In this document: one piece after another, positions 1 through 5,337 of the stretch
Position numbering within the stretch: the first letter of the stretch is position 1
How the letters are laid out: the number at the start of each line of letters is the position of its first letter
Assembly: GCA_031554275.1 (NCBI GenBank)
Contig: JAVBKB010000127.1
Coordinates: 1 to 5,337, forward strand
Direction: 5' to 3'
Origin: JAVBKB01 sp031554275
GTDB taxonomy: Bacteria > Bacillota > Bacilli > JARBTR01
Length of the DNA: 5,337 nucleotides
Program-made: the position numbers and the translations under genes
Notes under the pieces: generated by a model
Told to the model about the DNA's origin: nothing
What the model saw: the letters and a program-made list of their open reading frames with translations, nothing else
Database searches by the model: none

Positions 1-1
1 A

Positions 2-148
2 AAAGTTTCTCAAGATGCATTAATTACTATCGGTAAACATGGCGGTTGGCAATTTGGGGAAGGTCAATTTGTGAATTATTCAATGTTGTTAAAAGCGTAT
101 GGTTTTCCTGCAACTAAGGATGACTATTTACAATTCTTGAAAGGATAA
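2..148 (+). CDS. C-terminal 48 codons of an unrecognised protein (5' end outside window)
   Basis: The frame starting at base 2 is open from the left edge to a TAA at 146-148 and gives 48 residues. They begin KVSQDALITIGKHGG and end KDDYLQFLKG. The composition is that of a real folded protein, with a Gly/Trp/Phe-rich turn (GKHGGWQFGEGQF) followed by a probable helix (NYSMLLKAYGF), and there is no membrane segment. I do not recognise the family and assign no function. The gene lies on the same strand as rnz, 148 bp upstream of it. No convincing terminator hairpin separates them, so read-through into rnz is possible, although rnz also has a weak promoter candidate of its own. That this is coding is likely because the frame is open to the edge and ends well before the next ribosome binding site. 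Confidence 0.6.
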   Translation, partial: KVSQDALITIGKHGGWQFGEGQFVNYSMLLKAYGFPATKDDYLQFLKG

Positions 149-239
149 ATATTTACAAGTTTCGGAAATAATCATCTGCATGGTTTGACCTGTTCTTGAT
201 CTAGGAATTCTTTTGGCACAGCAAGTGTTGAGGATATTT

Positions 240-267
240 TTGTTTTTTTGCGAAAATATGAGATAAT
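240..267 (+). promoter_or_regulatory. Weak candidate promoter for rnz
   Basis: GATAAT at 262-267 matches five of six bases of the -10 consensus. TTGTTT at 240-245 matches only the TTG of a -35 box, with a 16-base spacer. The rnz start codon is 29 bases beyond the -10 box. The sequence around it is AT-rich, so a chance match is possible. The rest of the 149-296 gap shows no gene, no clear terminator and no other strong signal. Confidence 0.3.
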
Positions 268-296
268 GCTTAAATCAGTAGAATGAGGGATTATCA

Positions 297-1214
297 ATGG
301 AATTATTTTTTTTAGGAACGGGCGCAGGAATTCCTGCAAAGTTGCGAAATGTTACATCAATTGCATTATTGATGTATGAAGAAAGAAATGCGATTTGGTT
401 GTTTGATTGTGGTGAGGGTACGCAACATCAGATTTTGAAAACCAAAATCAAACCAGGCAAGATCGAGAAAATTTTCATCACACATATGCATGGGGACCAT
501 ATTTTTGGCTTACCTGGCTTGCTAAGTAGTCGATCATTTCAAGGTGGTACGAGTCCTGTTGATATCTATGGGCCTCCTGGCATCAAGAACTTCATCGAGA
601 CATGTCTTGTTACAAGTAGCTCGCACTTAAGATACGATATTCACATTCATGAAATTGCTTCAGGTCAAGTGTTTGAGGATTCGCAATTCACGGTAGAGTC
701 ACACCTTCTCCAGCATGGTATCGACAGCTATGGCTACCGAATTGTGCAAAAGGAGCAGCCTGGGCGATTAGATGTGGAGCGGCTAAAGTCAATGGGCATA
801 CCATCAGGTCCCATTTATCAACAGATCAAAATGGGCGAGGTGGTTACCCTACCAGATGGGACTGTCATTGATGGAAAGGAATATACACTTGAACCGAAAA
901 TAGGAAAAATCATTGCGATTGCAGGTGATACCAAACATTGTGAGAATAGCATACTGCTGGCACAAGATGCGAATATTCTTGTACATGAAGCCACATTTCA
1001 ACAAGGACAAGAAGATCTAGCACAAAGCTTTTTCCACTCAACTAATTTCGAAACAGCAACTATTGCCAAACGTGCTGGTGTGAAGCAGTTGATCATGACG
1101 CATATCAGTTCACGATTTTCAGAAGCTGATATGGCTGCATTTGTGGAGGAAGCTAGATCTATTTTCCCAAATACTGAAGTAGCTTCCGATTTCAGCTCAT
1201 ACATAATTGAATAA
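297..1214 (+). CDS. rnz: Ribonuclease Z (tRNA 3' endonuclease)
   Basis: Cytoplasmic zinc endonuclease that cuts CCA-less tRNA precursors just after the discriminator base, leaving a 3' end for CCA addition. The 305-residue product is about the length of Bacillus subtilis RNase Z (307). It opens with the typical FLGTGAGIP strand-turn. The binuclear zinc site is complete: the HxHxDH motif is H63, H65, D67 and H68, followed by H140, D211 in AGDT and H269 in THIS. The conserved HST motif is at 247-249. Residues of about 150-200 form the insertion (GPIYQQIKMGEVV region) expected for the flexible tRNA-binding arm of this family. The ATG at 297 is preceded by GAGGGA (285-290) at six bases. The next gene starts 45 bp downstream on the same strand with no terminator, so the two are probably co-transcribed. 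The gene appears intact. Confidence 0.96.
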   Translation: MELFFLGTGAGIPAKLRNVTSIALLMYEERNAIWLFDCGEGTQHQILKTKIKPGKIEKIFITHMHGDHIFGLPGLLSSRSFQGGTSPVDIYGPPGIKNFIETCLVTSSSHLRYDIHIHEIASGQVFEDSQFTVESHLLQHGIDSYGYRIVQKEQPGRLDVERLKSMGIPSGPIYQQIKMGEVVTLPDGTVIDGKEYTLEPKIGKIIAIAGDTKHCENSILLAQDANILVHEATFQQGQEDLAQSFFHSTNFETATIAKRAGVKQLIMTHISSRFSEADMAAFVEEARSIFPNTEVASDFSSYIIE

Positions 1215-1243
1215 AAGTGAGAATGAAATGGTTTGAATATTGT

Positions 1244-1255
1244 AAAGTGAGTGAT
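1244..1255 (+). promoter_or_regulatory. Ribosome binding site that fixes the start of the yqjP-like gene
   Basis: AAAGTGAGTGAT matches nine of twelve bases of the full anti-16S complement AAAGGAGGTGAT and places the ATG at 1260 at normal spacing. The in-frame GTG at 1251 lies inside this site, so it is unlikely to be the start. Confidence 0.55.
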
Positions 1256-1259
1256 AACA

Positions 1260-2222
1260 ATGGATAAATGGAAGAATATCTGTCACCAATTAGCAATACC
1301 GACACCTTTTTCGATTGGTGATGTGCATGTCTATTTGTTGAAAGGCGATAGGCTAACACTTGTGGATACTGGACCCAAGACTGCAGTCGCCAAAGATGCT
1401 TTGGAGCATGGTTTAATGCAGTTGGGCTACCGGGTTCAAGATATTGAGCAAGTAGTTATTACGCATCATCATGTCGATCATGCAGGTTTGGCAAATATTT
1501 TTGGTGACCAAATTGATTTTGTCGGGCATCAAGACTGCAGTCGTTGGGTCTATAGGACGGAGGATTTTGTCCAGGAAAGCAATCAGTTTTATCAACAGCT
1601 AGCTGCTACGTCTGGTGTTCCTGAAAGACTACAGAATTTCCATGAATTTATTAATGCTGATAAGATGATGGGATGCCGACGACATTTAACCATTACAATT
1701 GAAGCTGGCGAAAGCATTCCTGGACATCCTGATTGGGTGGCAATTGAGACAAACGGACACTCTCAGGGTCATTTGAGCTATTATTGCCAGCCAGAAAAGC
1801 TACTTCTCGGTGGTGATGTTTTGCTCAGTCAAACAACTTCGTCGCCAATTATCGAACCCCCTTTGCAAAAGGGGATTCCGCGAACGAGAGCATTATTGCA
1901 GCAAATTGCAAGCTTTCAGAAACTTCGTGAAATGGAGATTGATATGCTTTTGCCAAGTCACGAGGACAATGTGAGTGACGTGAAATCGCTCCTTGAACAA
2001 CGCTTTCATGAGCAACAATATCGTTCTGAAAAATGTCTGCACATTGTTAACGACAAACCACAAACAGTATACGAGATCTGCTCAACTATTTTTCCGAAGC
2101 GAGCTGAGAAATTATTGCCATTGATTTTGTTTGAAACAATAGGCCAATTGGATTATTTATTATCAAGAGGGGCAATAACTGAAGTTGAAGAGCAAAATGT
2201 TTTCTTTTATAGAAAGAGCTGA
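1260..2222 (+). CDS. yqjP: YqjP-like metallo-beta-lactamase-fold hydrolase
   Basis: Probable cytoplasmic metal-dependent hydrolase of the glyoxalase II-like branch of the metallo-beta-lactamase superfamily. The substrate is unknown; members of this branch act on thioesters, lactones or nucleic acids. With the ATG at 1260 the product has 320 residues, close to B. subtilis YqjP (about 319). Visible metal ligands are the THHHVDH motif (H69, H71, D73, H74), H167 in NGHSQGH, D186 in GGD and H234 in PSHE, so the two-metal site is complete. Residues of about 255-320, rich in helix and ending in a short strand (VFFYRKS), fit the winged-helix tail seen in LACTB2-like and YqjP proteins. There is no signal peptide. 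An in-frame GTG at 1251 would add three residues but overlaps the ribosome binding site. It follows rnz by 45 bp without a terminator, so it is probably the second gene of that operon. The fold and family are secure; the name YqjP rests on overall resemblance. Confidence 0.88.
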   Translation: MDKWKNICHQLAIPTPFSIGDVHVYLLKGDRLTLVDTGPKTAVAKDALEHGLMQLGYRVQDIEQVVITHHHVDHAGLANIFGDQIDFVGHQDCSRWVYRTEDFVQESNQFYQQLAATSGVPERLQNFHEFINADKMMGCRRHLTITIEAGESIPGHPDWVAIETNGHSQGHLSYYCQPEKLLLGGDVLLSQTTSSPIIEPPLQKGIPRTRALLQQIASFQKLREMEIDMLLPSHEDNVSDVKSLLEQRFHEQQYRSEKCLHIVNDKPQTVYEICSTIFPKRAEKLLPLILFETIGQLDYLLSRGAITEVEEQNVFFYRKS

Positions 2223-2271
2223 GTATTATAGTTTTTTAAAACAAAACTTTCTCAGTCTACTAAGTAATGGA

Positions 2272-2300
2272 TTGTAAAAATCGTTTACCTTGTGTAAACT
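2272..2300 (+). promoter_or_regulatory. Candidate promoter of yneF
   Basis: TTGTAA (2272-2277) and TAAACT (2295-2300) are separated by 17 bases, and each matches four of six consensus positions. The expected start of transcription, near 2307, leaves a leader of about 50 bases before the yneF ATG. The gap between yqjP and yneF (2223-2357) has no strong terminator, so some read-through from the rnz operon is also possible. Confidence 0.45.
2283..2299. repeat. Perfect inverted repeat over the yneF -10 box (operator-like)
   Basis: GTTTAC (2283-2288) and GTAAAC (2294-2299) are exact reverse complements separated by CTTGT. The right arm covers most of the candidate -10 box, the usual place for a repressor site. 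It does not match the Bacillus LexA box. The stem is only 6 bp in AT-rich DNA, so a regulatory role is inference. Confidence 0.35.
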
Positions 2301-2343
2301 AGGAAGAGGAATGAGTTGAACTTATCACTCAGATAGACTTATT

Positions 2344-2349
2344 AGGAGG
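2344..2349 (+). promoter_or_regulatory. Strong ribosome binding site of yneF
   Basis: AGGAGG lies eight bases before the ATG at 2358 and is the best Shine-Dalgarno match in the window, suggesting efficient translation of this small protein. Confidence 0.8.
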
Positions 2350-2357
2350 AAAAAGTA

Positions 2358-2570
2358 ATGTGGCTATACATACTAGTTGGGATTCTTAGTTTATTAGCAG
2401 GTCTAGTTTTGGGATTCTTTATCGCTCGTCGATATATGATGAACTACTTCAAAAAGAATCCGCCTATGAATGAACAAATGATTCGCATGATGATGTCTCA
2501 AATGGGACAAGTACCATCACAGAAGAAAGTAAATCAAATGATGGCAGCTATGAACAAGAACACAAAGTAA
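2358..2570 (+). CDS. yneF: YneF family small membrane protein (UPF0154)
   Basis: Small single-pass membrane protein of a family found across Bacilli; its biochemical role is not known to me. The product has 70 residues, the normal family length (about 72 in B. subtilis). Residues of about 3-23 (LYILVGILSLLAGLVLGFFI) form one hydrophobic membrane helix with small residues spaced along one face. It is followed by a positive ARRYMM stretch, which suggests that the C-terminal part stays in the cytoplasm. The tail is strikingly rich in Met and Gln, with the family hallmarks KKNPPMNEQMIRMMM and SQKKVNQMM. The ATG has an AGGAGG site at eight bases. The gene has its own candidate promoter and ends 20 bp before a strong hairpin terminator, so it is probably transcribed mainly alone. 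It appears intact. Confidence 0.93.
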   Translation: MWLYILVGILSLLAGLVLGFFIARRYMMNYFKKNPPMNEQMIRMMMSQMGQVPSQKKVNQMMAAMNKNTK

Positions 2571-2589
2571 GAGGTTATACTTGAGAAAG

Positions 2590-2638
2590 CAAAGACGTCT
2601 AGTTATCTCGAATTTTTCGAATAACCTAGACGTCTTTT
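2590..2638 (+). terminator. Rho-independent terminator after yneF, possibly bidirectional
   Basis: AAAGACGTCTAG (2591-2602) pairs perfectly with CTAGACGTCTTT (2626-2637). After a one-base bulge the stem continues with TTAT/ATAA and ends in a small TCGAA/TTCGA tip. A short T run (2635-2638) follows on the plus strand. The minus strand also has T-rich sequence beyond the stem, so the hairpin may serve the converging alaX gene, whose stop is 110 bp away. Between the hairpin and alaX (2641-2747) I see no gene. Confidence 0.85.
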
Positions 2639-2747
2639 GTGTTGCCTGTTGATCATGATTTGGTCAGTGAATGCAAGTATTAACTTGATCTTCGTTAATA
2701 TTTGCGGTGATTTTCCAAATCGCTATGATGAAATCGGATAGTATTAT

Positions 2748-3911
2748 TTATAAAATGTACATACCGATTAGATTGACTGGTGACTTACCATTCATGCTCA
2801 ATCCTTTACCGCCACCAACTACTTGGTGCTTTTCTTTTAATTCGTTGAAAATTGGTTGTAAATCAACATCAGAAACTTTACTTTTTCCAAGAATGAATTG
2901 GTATCCCTCATCAAGTTTAGTTTGCAAAAGGCAAACGAGTGGCTCTTCGTAATTATTCACAATGTTTAGTAGCTTTCTTAAGTCTGCAAAATTGAAGCTG
3001 TTATCCATGAATTCAACAAAATGATTGCTGTTTTTCTTTTGTACCAAGCTTTCAAACTCAGTTTGAAGTACTTTCTGCATGAGCGCATCATTTGCCTCAT
3101 TTAGTTCCTTGTTCTTAGAAATGACTTGTGATAAATCTGCATAAACAGTTGTCTCATTTGAAATAGTGAGCTGGCAAATTTTCTTTTGCAATTCTATTGT
3201 TCTTTTTAAATAAGCAATCATCGAATAGCCAGCTGTAAAGAAAACACGGTAGCCTTTTGGAATTTTTTCGAAAGGAAGCATTTTAATCGCTTGGACATAT
3301 TTTAGGTTATCGAAATGCAAGCACCCACATGGTACCATATCATCCAATGTTTCGATGTTAATCACGCGAACAGGGTCCGAGTATAAAGGATGATCTTTAA
3401 TCCCGTATTTACTTAGTTCACTTTTCGGTATCATGTGAAGTTCAACATTTTTCCCCTCAAATATGAGTTTGTTCGCTTGATCTTCAACCTTTTGTACCAT
3501 TGCATCTGTGAGTTCCGTCTCACTTATGAAATCAAGATAATAAATATCGTCATTCATATGTAAAGTGGTATTTACCATTGGATAGTTTTTTTCAAACAGA
3601 GCAGTTACTAAGTGGTCAGCTACATGAAATTGTGAGCGCTTTAGCCGATCCATCTCATCAATCTTGCCGATAATTTTCTTTTCAGTTAGAGATTTTGCCA
3701 GTCGATGAACAATTATGCCATCCTTTTTGGAAACATCGATAACCTCGATCCCATTAATCGTTCCCTTATCACAGTTCATTCCCCCACCAGTTGGGTAGAA
3801 GGCTGTTTGATCAAGGATTACATCATAGTGATCACCGTTCTGCTCAACACTGATAACATTTGCTTCAAACTCGTAAAGATAGATTGATTCATAGAACAAT
3901 TCCTTTGTCAT
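2748..3911 (-). CDS. Alanyl-tRNA editing protein AlaX with DHHA1 tail (AlaX-L type)
   Basis: Free-standing trans-editing enzyme that hydrolyses mischarged tRNA-Ala (typically Ser-tRNA-Ala), acting in the cytoplasm beside alanyl-tRNA synthetase. The 387-residue product starts with the family entry motif DQTAFYPTGGG (34-44). The zinc-binding editing core has HVADH (H96, H100) and CGCLH (C195, H199), the two halves of the HxxxH/CxxxH site. The segment of about 230-295 is a helical, coiled-coil-like linker. The C-terminal DHHA1-type domain ends in the Gly-rich VVGGGKG (364-370), so this is the long form. I chose the ATG at 3911-3909 because MTKELFY is where homology to the family begins and GGGTG (3920-3916) precedes it. 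The frame is open to 4022 with earlier start codons, but those lack a ribosome binding site and would overlap the neighbouring reading frame. It lies 49 bp downstream of a broken gene, with no clear promoter in that AT-rich gap. The gene looks intact. Confidence 0.92.
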   Translation of the reverse strand: MTKELFYESIYLYEFEANVISVEQNGDHYDVILDQTAFYPTGGGMNCDKGTINGIEVIDVSKKDGIIVHRLAKSLTEKKIIGKIDEMDRLKRSQFHVADHLVTALFEKNYPMVNTTLHMNDDIYYLDFISETELTDAMVQKVEDQANKLIFEGKNVELHMIPKSELSKYGIKDHPLYSDPVRVINIETLDDMVPCGCLHFDNLKYVQAIKMLPFEKIPKGYRVFFTAGYSMIAYLKRTIELQKKICQLTISNETTVYADLSQVISKNKELNEANDALMQKVLQTEFESLVQKKNSNHFVEFMDNSFNFADLRKLLNIVNNYEEPLVCLLQTKLDEGYQFILGKSKVSDVDLQPIFNELKEKHQVVGGGKGLSMNGKSPVNLIGMYIL

Positions 3912-3915
3912 AATA

Positions 3916-3920
3916 CACCC
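3916..3920 (-). promoter_or_regulatory. Ribosome binding site that fixes the alaX start
   Basis: GGGTG on the minus strand, in the context GCGGGTGTATT, lies four bases before the ATG at 3911-3909. The in-frame ATG six codons upstream has only AT-rich sequence (AAACAAATTAAA) before it, so the shorter start is preferred. Confidence 0.5.
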
Positions 3921-3960
3921 GCTTGTCATTTTAATTTGTTTTATAAAAAAATAGTTAACC

Positions 3961-4564
3961 TTACTGCTCGTACACATCGAATTTACTACTATGAGTGTAC
4001 AATAGTTGCTTAATTGCGGCAATTAGTTTATCGCCACCAAAGGCGATTGTGCTTTCGTGGGAGCCATAAGCTACCCATTCGAAATTTCTATCACAGCACA
4101 ATGTCTCATAAAGAATTGGGCTGAAGCTTTCAACTGTAATTTCATAATCGCCTTCATTTATTTCACCAATTTCATATATCTTTTCTGATGAAAAACCCTT
4201 TACAATTTCAATAATTTCTTTCTCACAAGGTTCAACATATTTCTTCATCAAAAATAAAGTAGTAGTTGGTGAAACATCGTCGAGTGGGACCGATTGTAAA
4301 TTCTGTTTCTGTATTTGAAGCGTCTAGCAGTGCAGTAATTCCTTGTTGAAAATCGGTAAACACTTGACCGACAAGTAATTCTACGCCATTTTGAATAGCA
4401 CGAAGTGCATGGTATCTAGGAAATAAATCATAGTCCTTTTTAGAATAGGAGTAACTTGGAAAATCAGTGCCCGTTCGCTTATTAGTATATTTTTCTGTCC
4501 AATAATGATAGTTTTCAATACAGTATCTTCTTGCAATTGTAATGCACTTTTCGCTTATATTCAT
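3961..4564 (-). pseudogene. Frameshifted gene of unknown function, in two pieces
   Basis: Piece one starts at the ATG 4564-4562 with AGGAAG seven bases before it and runs 110 residues to a TGA at 4234-4232. It is rich in Tyr, Trp and charged residues (ENYHYWTEKYTNKRTGTDFP, then DYDLFPRYHALRAIQNGVELLVG) and changes character at its end to CFTNYYFIFDEEIC. Piece two is in the frame shifted by one base. It is open from 4323 to a TAA at 3963-3961, and includes VPLDDVSPTTTLFLMKKYVEP, EGDYEITVESF and, near the end, EWVAYGSHESTIAFGG. Its only start codons (TTG 4251, ATG 4248) have no ribosome binding site. The two frames are both open for 92 bases (4323-4232). I infer one ancestral gene with a frameshift, possibly also an internal deletion, because the joined length of about 200 residues seems short for what I recall of similar proteins. 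I do not recognise a characterised family. Two overlapping, translationally coupled genes are the alternative. Confidence 0.6.
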
Positions 4565-4571
4565 TGTGTAG

Positions 4572-4577
4572 CTTCCT
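4572..4577 (-). promoter_or_regulatory. Ribosome binding site of the unknown broken gene
   Basis: AGGAAG on the minus strand lies seven bases before the ATG at 4564-4562. It supports that start over the in-frame ATG at 4723, which lies upstream of the candidate promoter and would add an unlikely 53-residue leader. Confidence 0.55.
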
Positions 4578-4637
4578 GACTTTCCTTTTGAAATCGAATT
4601 TCCTTGCCTTTTCCAACCACAAAGTTGAATTGTTTTT

Positions 4638-4666
4638 ATTATATAATTAATAATTGGTGTAATCAT
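4638..4666 (-). promoter_or_regulatory. Candidate promoter of the unknown broken gene
   Basis: On the minus strand a perfect TATAAT (4643-4638) is preceded, at 17 bases, by ATGATT (4666-4661), which matches three of six -35 bases. It would give a leader of about 65 bases and could also drive alaX downstream, since no terminator separates the two. The sequence between this promoter and the hairpin at 4731 shows nothing else. Confidence 0.5.
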
Positions 4667-4730
4667 ATAGAAATTGATGCGCACAACAGTAGCAATTGAA
4701 AATCTGGTCAATATTGGAAACACGGAAAGT

Positions 4731-4778
4731 CAAAATACAGGCGCATAAGGGAGACCACCCAAAGCTGCCTGTATTTTT
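4731..4778 (-). terminator. Rho-independent terminator after pgi, usable in both directions
   Basis: AAAATACAGGC (4732-4742) pairs perfectly over 11 bp with GCCTGTATTTT (4767-4777). The 24-base loop region contains a further GGG/CCC pairing. The stem ends in four T on the minus strand and five T on the plus strand. It lies 35 bp beyond the pgi stop codon, as expected for the pgi terminator, and separates pgi from the promoter of the next gene. Confidence 0.8.
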
Positions 4779-4812
4779 GCCCTATTTCAATTTCGCAACT
4801 TACTTTGAAAAC

Positions 4813-5337
4813 TCAGTGGAGAGAAAGTCCACCATAGCCCTCTTTACCAAGTAATGCAAACATATTTCGTTTGTAGGCCTCAACACCTGGTTGATCGAAA
4901 GGGTTGACGCCTAACAAATAGCCGCTCATCGCACATGCCTTTTCGAAGTAATAAACTATGTAGCCGAAGGTGAAAGGATCTCGCTTAGGTAGTGTAATAA
5001 TCAAATTTGGTACATCTCCAGCTTTATGAGCAAGTAACGTGCCTTGGAAGGCCTTGTCGTTGATTTCAGAAATGGATTTACCAGCTAAATAATTTAAACC
5101 ATCTAAATTGTTGTTTTCCTCTTCAATGAGAATTGTCTCATGTCCATATTGCACTTTCAAAACAGTTTCAAAAATATTACGTCTGCCTTCTTGGATATAT
5201 TGTCCCAGTGAATGTAAATCAGTTGTGAAATTTGCTGTAGAAGGGAAGATTCATTTGTGATCTTTACCTTCGATTTCACAAAATAATTGATTCAACCATT
5301 CACAAAGATATTGTATCGAAGGATCGTAGTTTACAAA
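4813..5337 (-). pseudogene. pgi: Glucose-6-phosphate isomerase, 3' part, interrupted by an in-frame stop
   Basis: Pgi interconverts glucose 6-phosphate and fructose 6-phosphate in glycolysis and gluconeogenesis. The window holds roughly the last 175 codons of a family of about 450; the 5' end lies beyond the right edge. The frame is open from 5337 (NYDPSIQYLCEWLNQLF...) to AAA, then reads TGA at 5253-5251. It continues without interruption through IFPSTANFTTDLHSLGQYIQ and NLDGLNYLAGK to a TGA at 4815-4813. GYLLGVNPFDQPGVEAYK satisfies the second phosphoglucose isomerase signature, including its final catalytic lysine. The TGA sits where I recall relatives having glycine (KGIFP), so a single GGA to TGA change would explain it. 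A TTG at 5160 could open a shorter frame, but it lies in the middle of the domain and is not a plausible start. The last residues (LLGKEGYGGLSLH) also look frameshifted. Conservation on both sides indicates a recent lesion or a sequence error. Confidence 0.88.

Noticed and set aside
998..1204. 68-codon minus-strand open frame inside rnz
   Set aside because: It lies wholly within rnz, whose catalytic residues are in the plus-strand frame; the product has no recognisable features.
1413..1595. 60-codon minus-strand open frame inside the yqjP-like gene
   Set aside because: It is opposite the conserved THHHVDH region and is a shadow of real coding sequence.
2211..2255. Possible terminator after the yqjP-like gene (AGAAAG/CTTTCT and CTGAG/CTCAG pairings)
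   Set aside because: Stems are only 5-6 bp with loops near 30 bases and no T run follows.
2311..2319. Two-codon upstream frame ATG AGT TGA preceded by AGGAAGAGG in the yneF leader
   Set aside because: The predicted transcription start falls inside or after the Shine-Dalgarno-like stretch, and such a short frame is expected by chance.
2707..2952. 81-codon plus-strand open frame
   Set aside because: It is antisense to the DHHA1 end of alaX, has no ribosome binding site and has a low-complexity composition.
3705..3887. 60-codon plus-strand open frame
   Set aside because: It is antisense to the conserved N-terminal editing motif of alaX and has no family resemblance.
3912..4022. N-terminal extension of alaX by 37 residues
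   Set aside because: It would overlap the preceding gene's coding end, has no ribosome binding site, and adds sequence the family lacks.
4813..5160. A separate 115-residue gene starting at the TTG at 5160
   Set aside because: The frame continues upstream with clear Pgi sequence to the TGA at 5253-5251, so this is an internal fragment of pgi.
5251..5253. Selenocysteine or alternative-code reading of TGA in pgi
   Set aside because: Pgi is not a selenoprotein, the expected residue is glycine, and TGA is used as a normal stop at the end of the yqjP-like gene.

Overview
This window looks like chromosomal DNA from a low-GC Gram-positive bacterium of the class Bacilli. The reasons are its AT-rich composition, AGGAGG-type ribosome binding sites, a YneF (UPF0154) membrane protein, RNase Z and a YqjP-like hydrolase close to their Bacillus subtilis counterparts in length and residues, and a Bacilli-type glucose-6-phosphate isomerase. 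A member of the Bacillaceae or Planococcaceae/Caryophanaceae is a reasonable guess, but the sequence does not settle the genus. Real genes end in both TAA and TGA, so the standard bacterial code applies.

Layout. The first 148 bases hold the last 48 codons of an unrecognised plus-strand gene. The plus-strand pair rnz (297-1214) and yqjP-like (1260-2222) follows, 45 bp apart with no terminator between them, so probably one operon of two metallo-beta-lactamase-fold hydrolases. Next is yneF (2358-2570), with its own candidate promoter, a perfect inverted repeat over the -10 region, and a strong hairpin terminator (2590-2638). From there to the right edge every gene is on the minus strand: an alanyl-tRNA editing protein (AlaX with a DHHA1 tail, 3911-2748), a frameshifted gene of unknown function (4564-3961), a hairpin terminator, and the 3' part of pgi running off the right edge.

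The most notable signal is gene decay in the right-hand kilobase. The pgi frame has an in-frame TGA at 5253-5251 inside otherwise well conserved coding sequence, and its last codons look frameshifted. The unknown gene next to it is split into two frames that overlap by 92 open bases. The left half (rnz, yqjP-like, yneF) and alaX read as intact. Either glucose-6-phosphate isomerase has been lost recently in this strain, or the sequence contains local errors.

Functionally, RNase Z (tRNA 3' end maturation) and AlaX (removal of mis-attached amino acids from tRNA-Ala) both act on tRNA, but they lie in different, convergent transcription units, so no common system is implied. I see no defence system, mobile element, CRISPR array or RNA gene, and nothing that amounts to a new multi-gene system.
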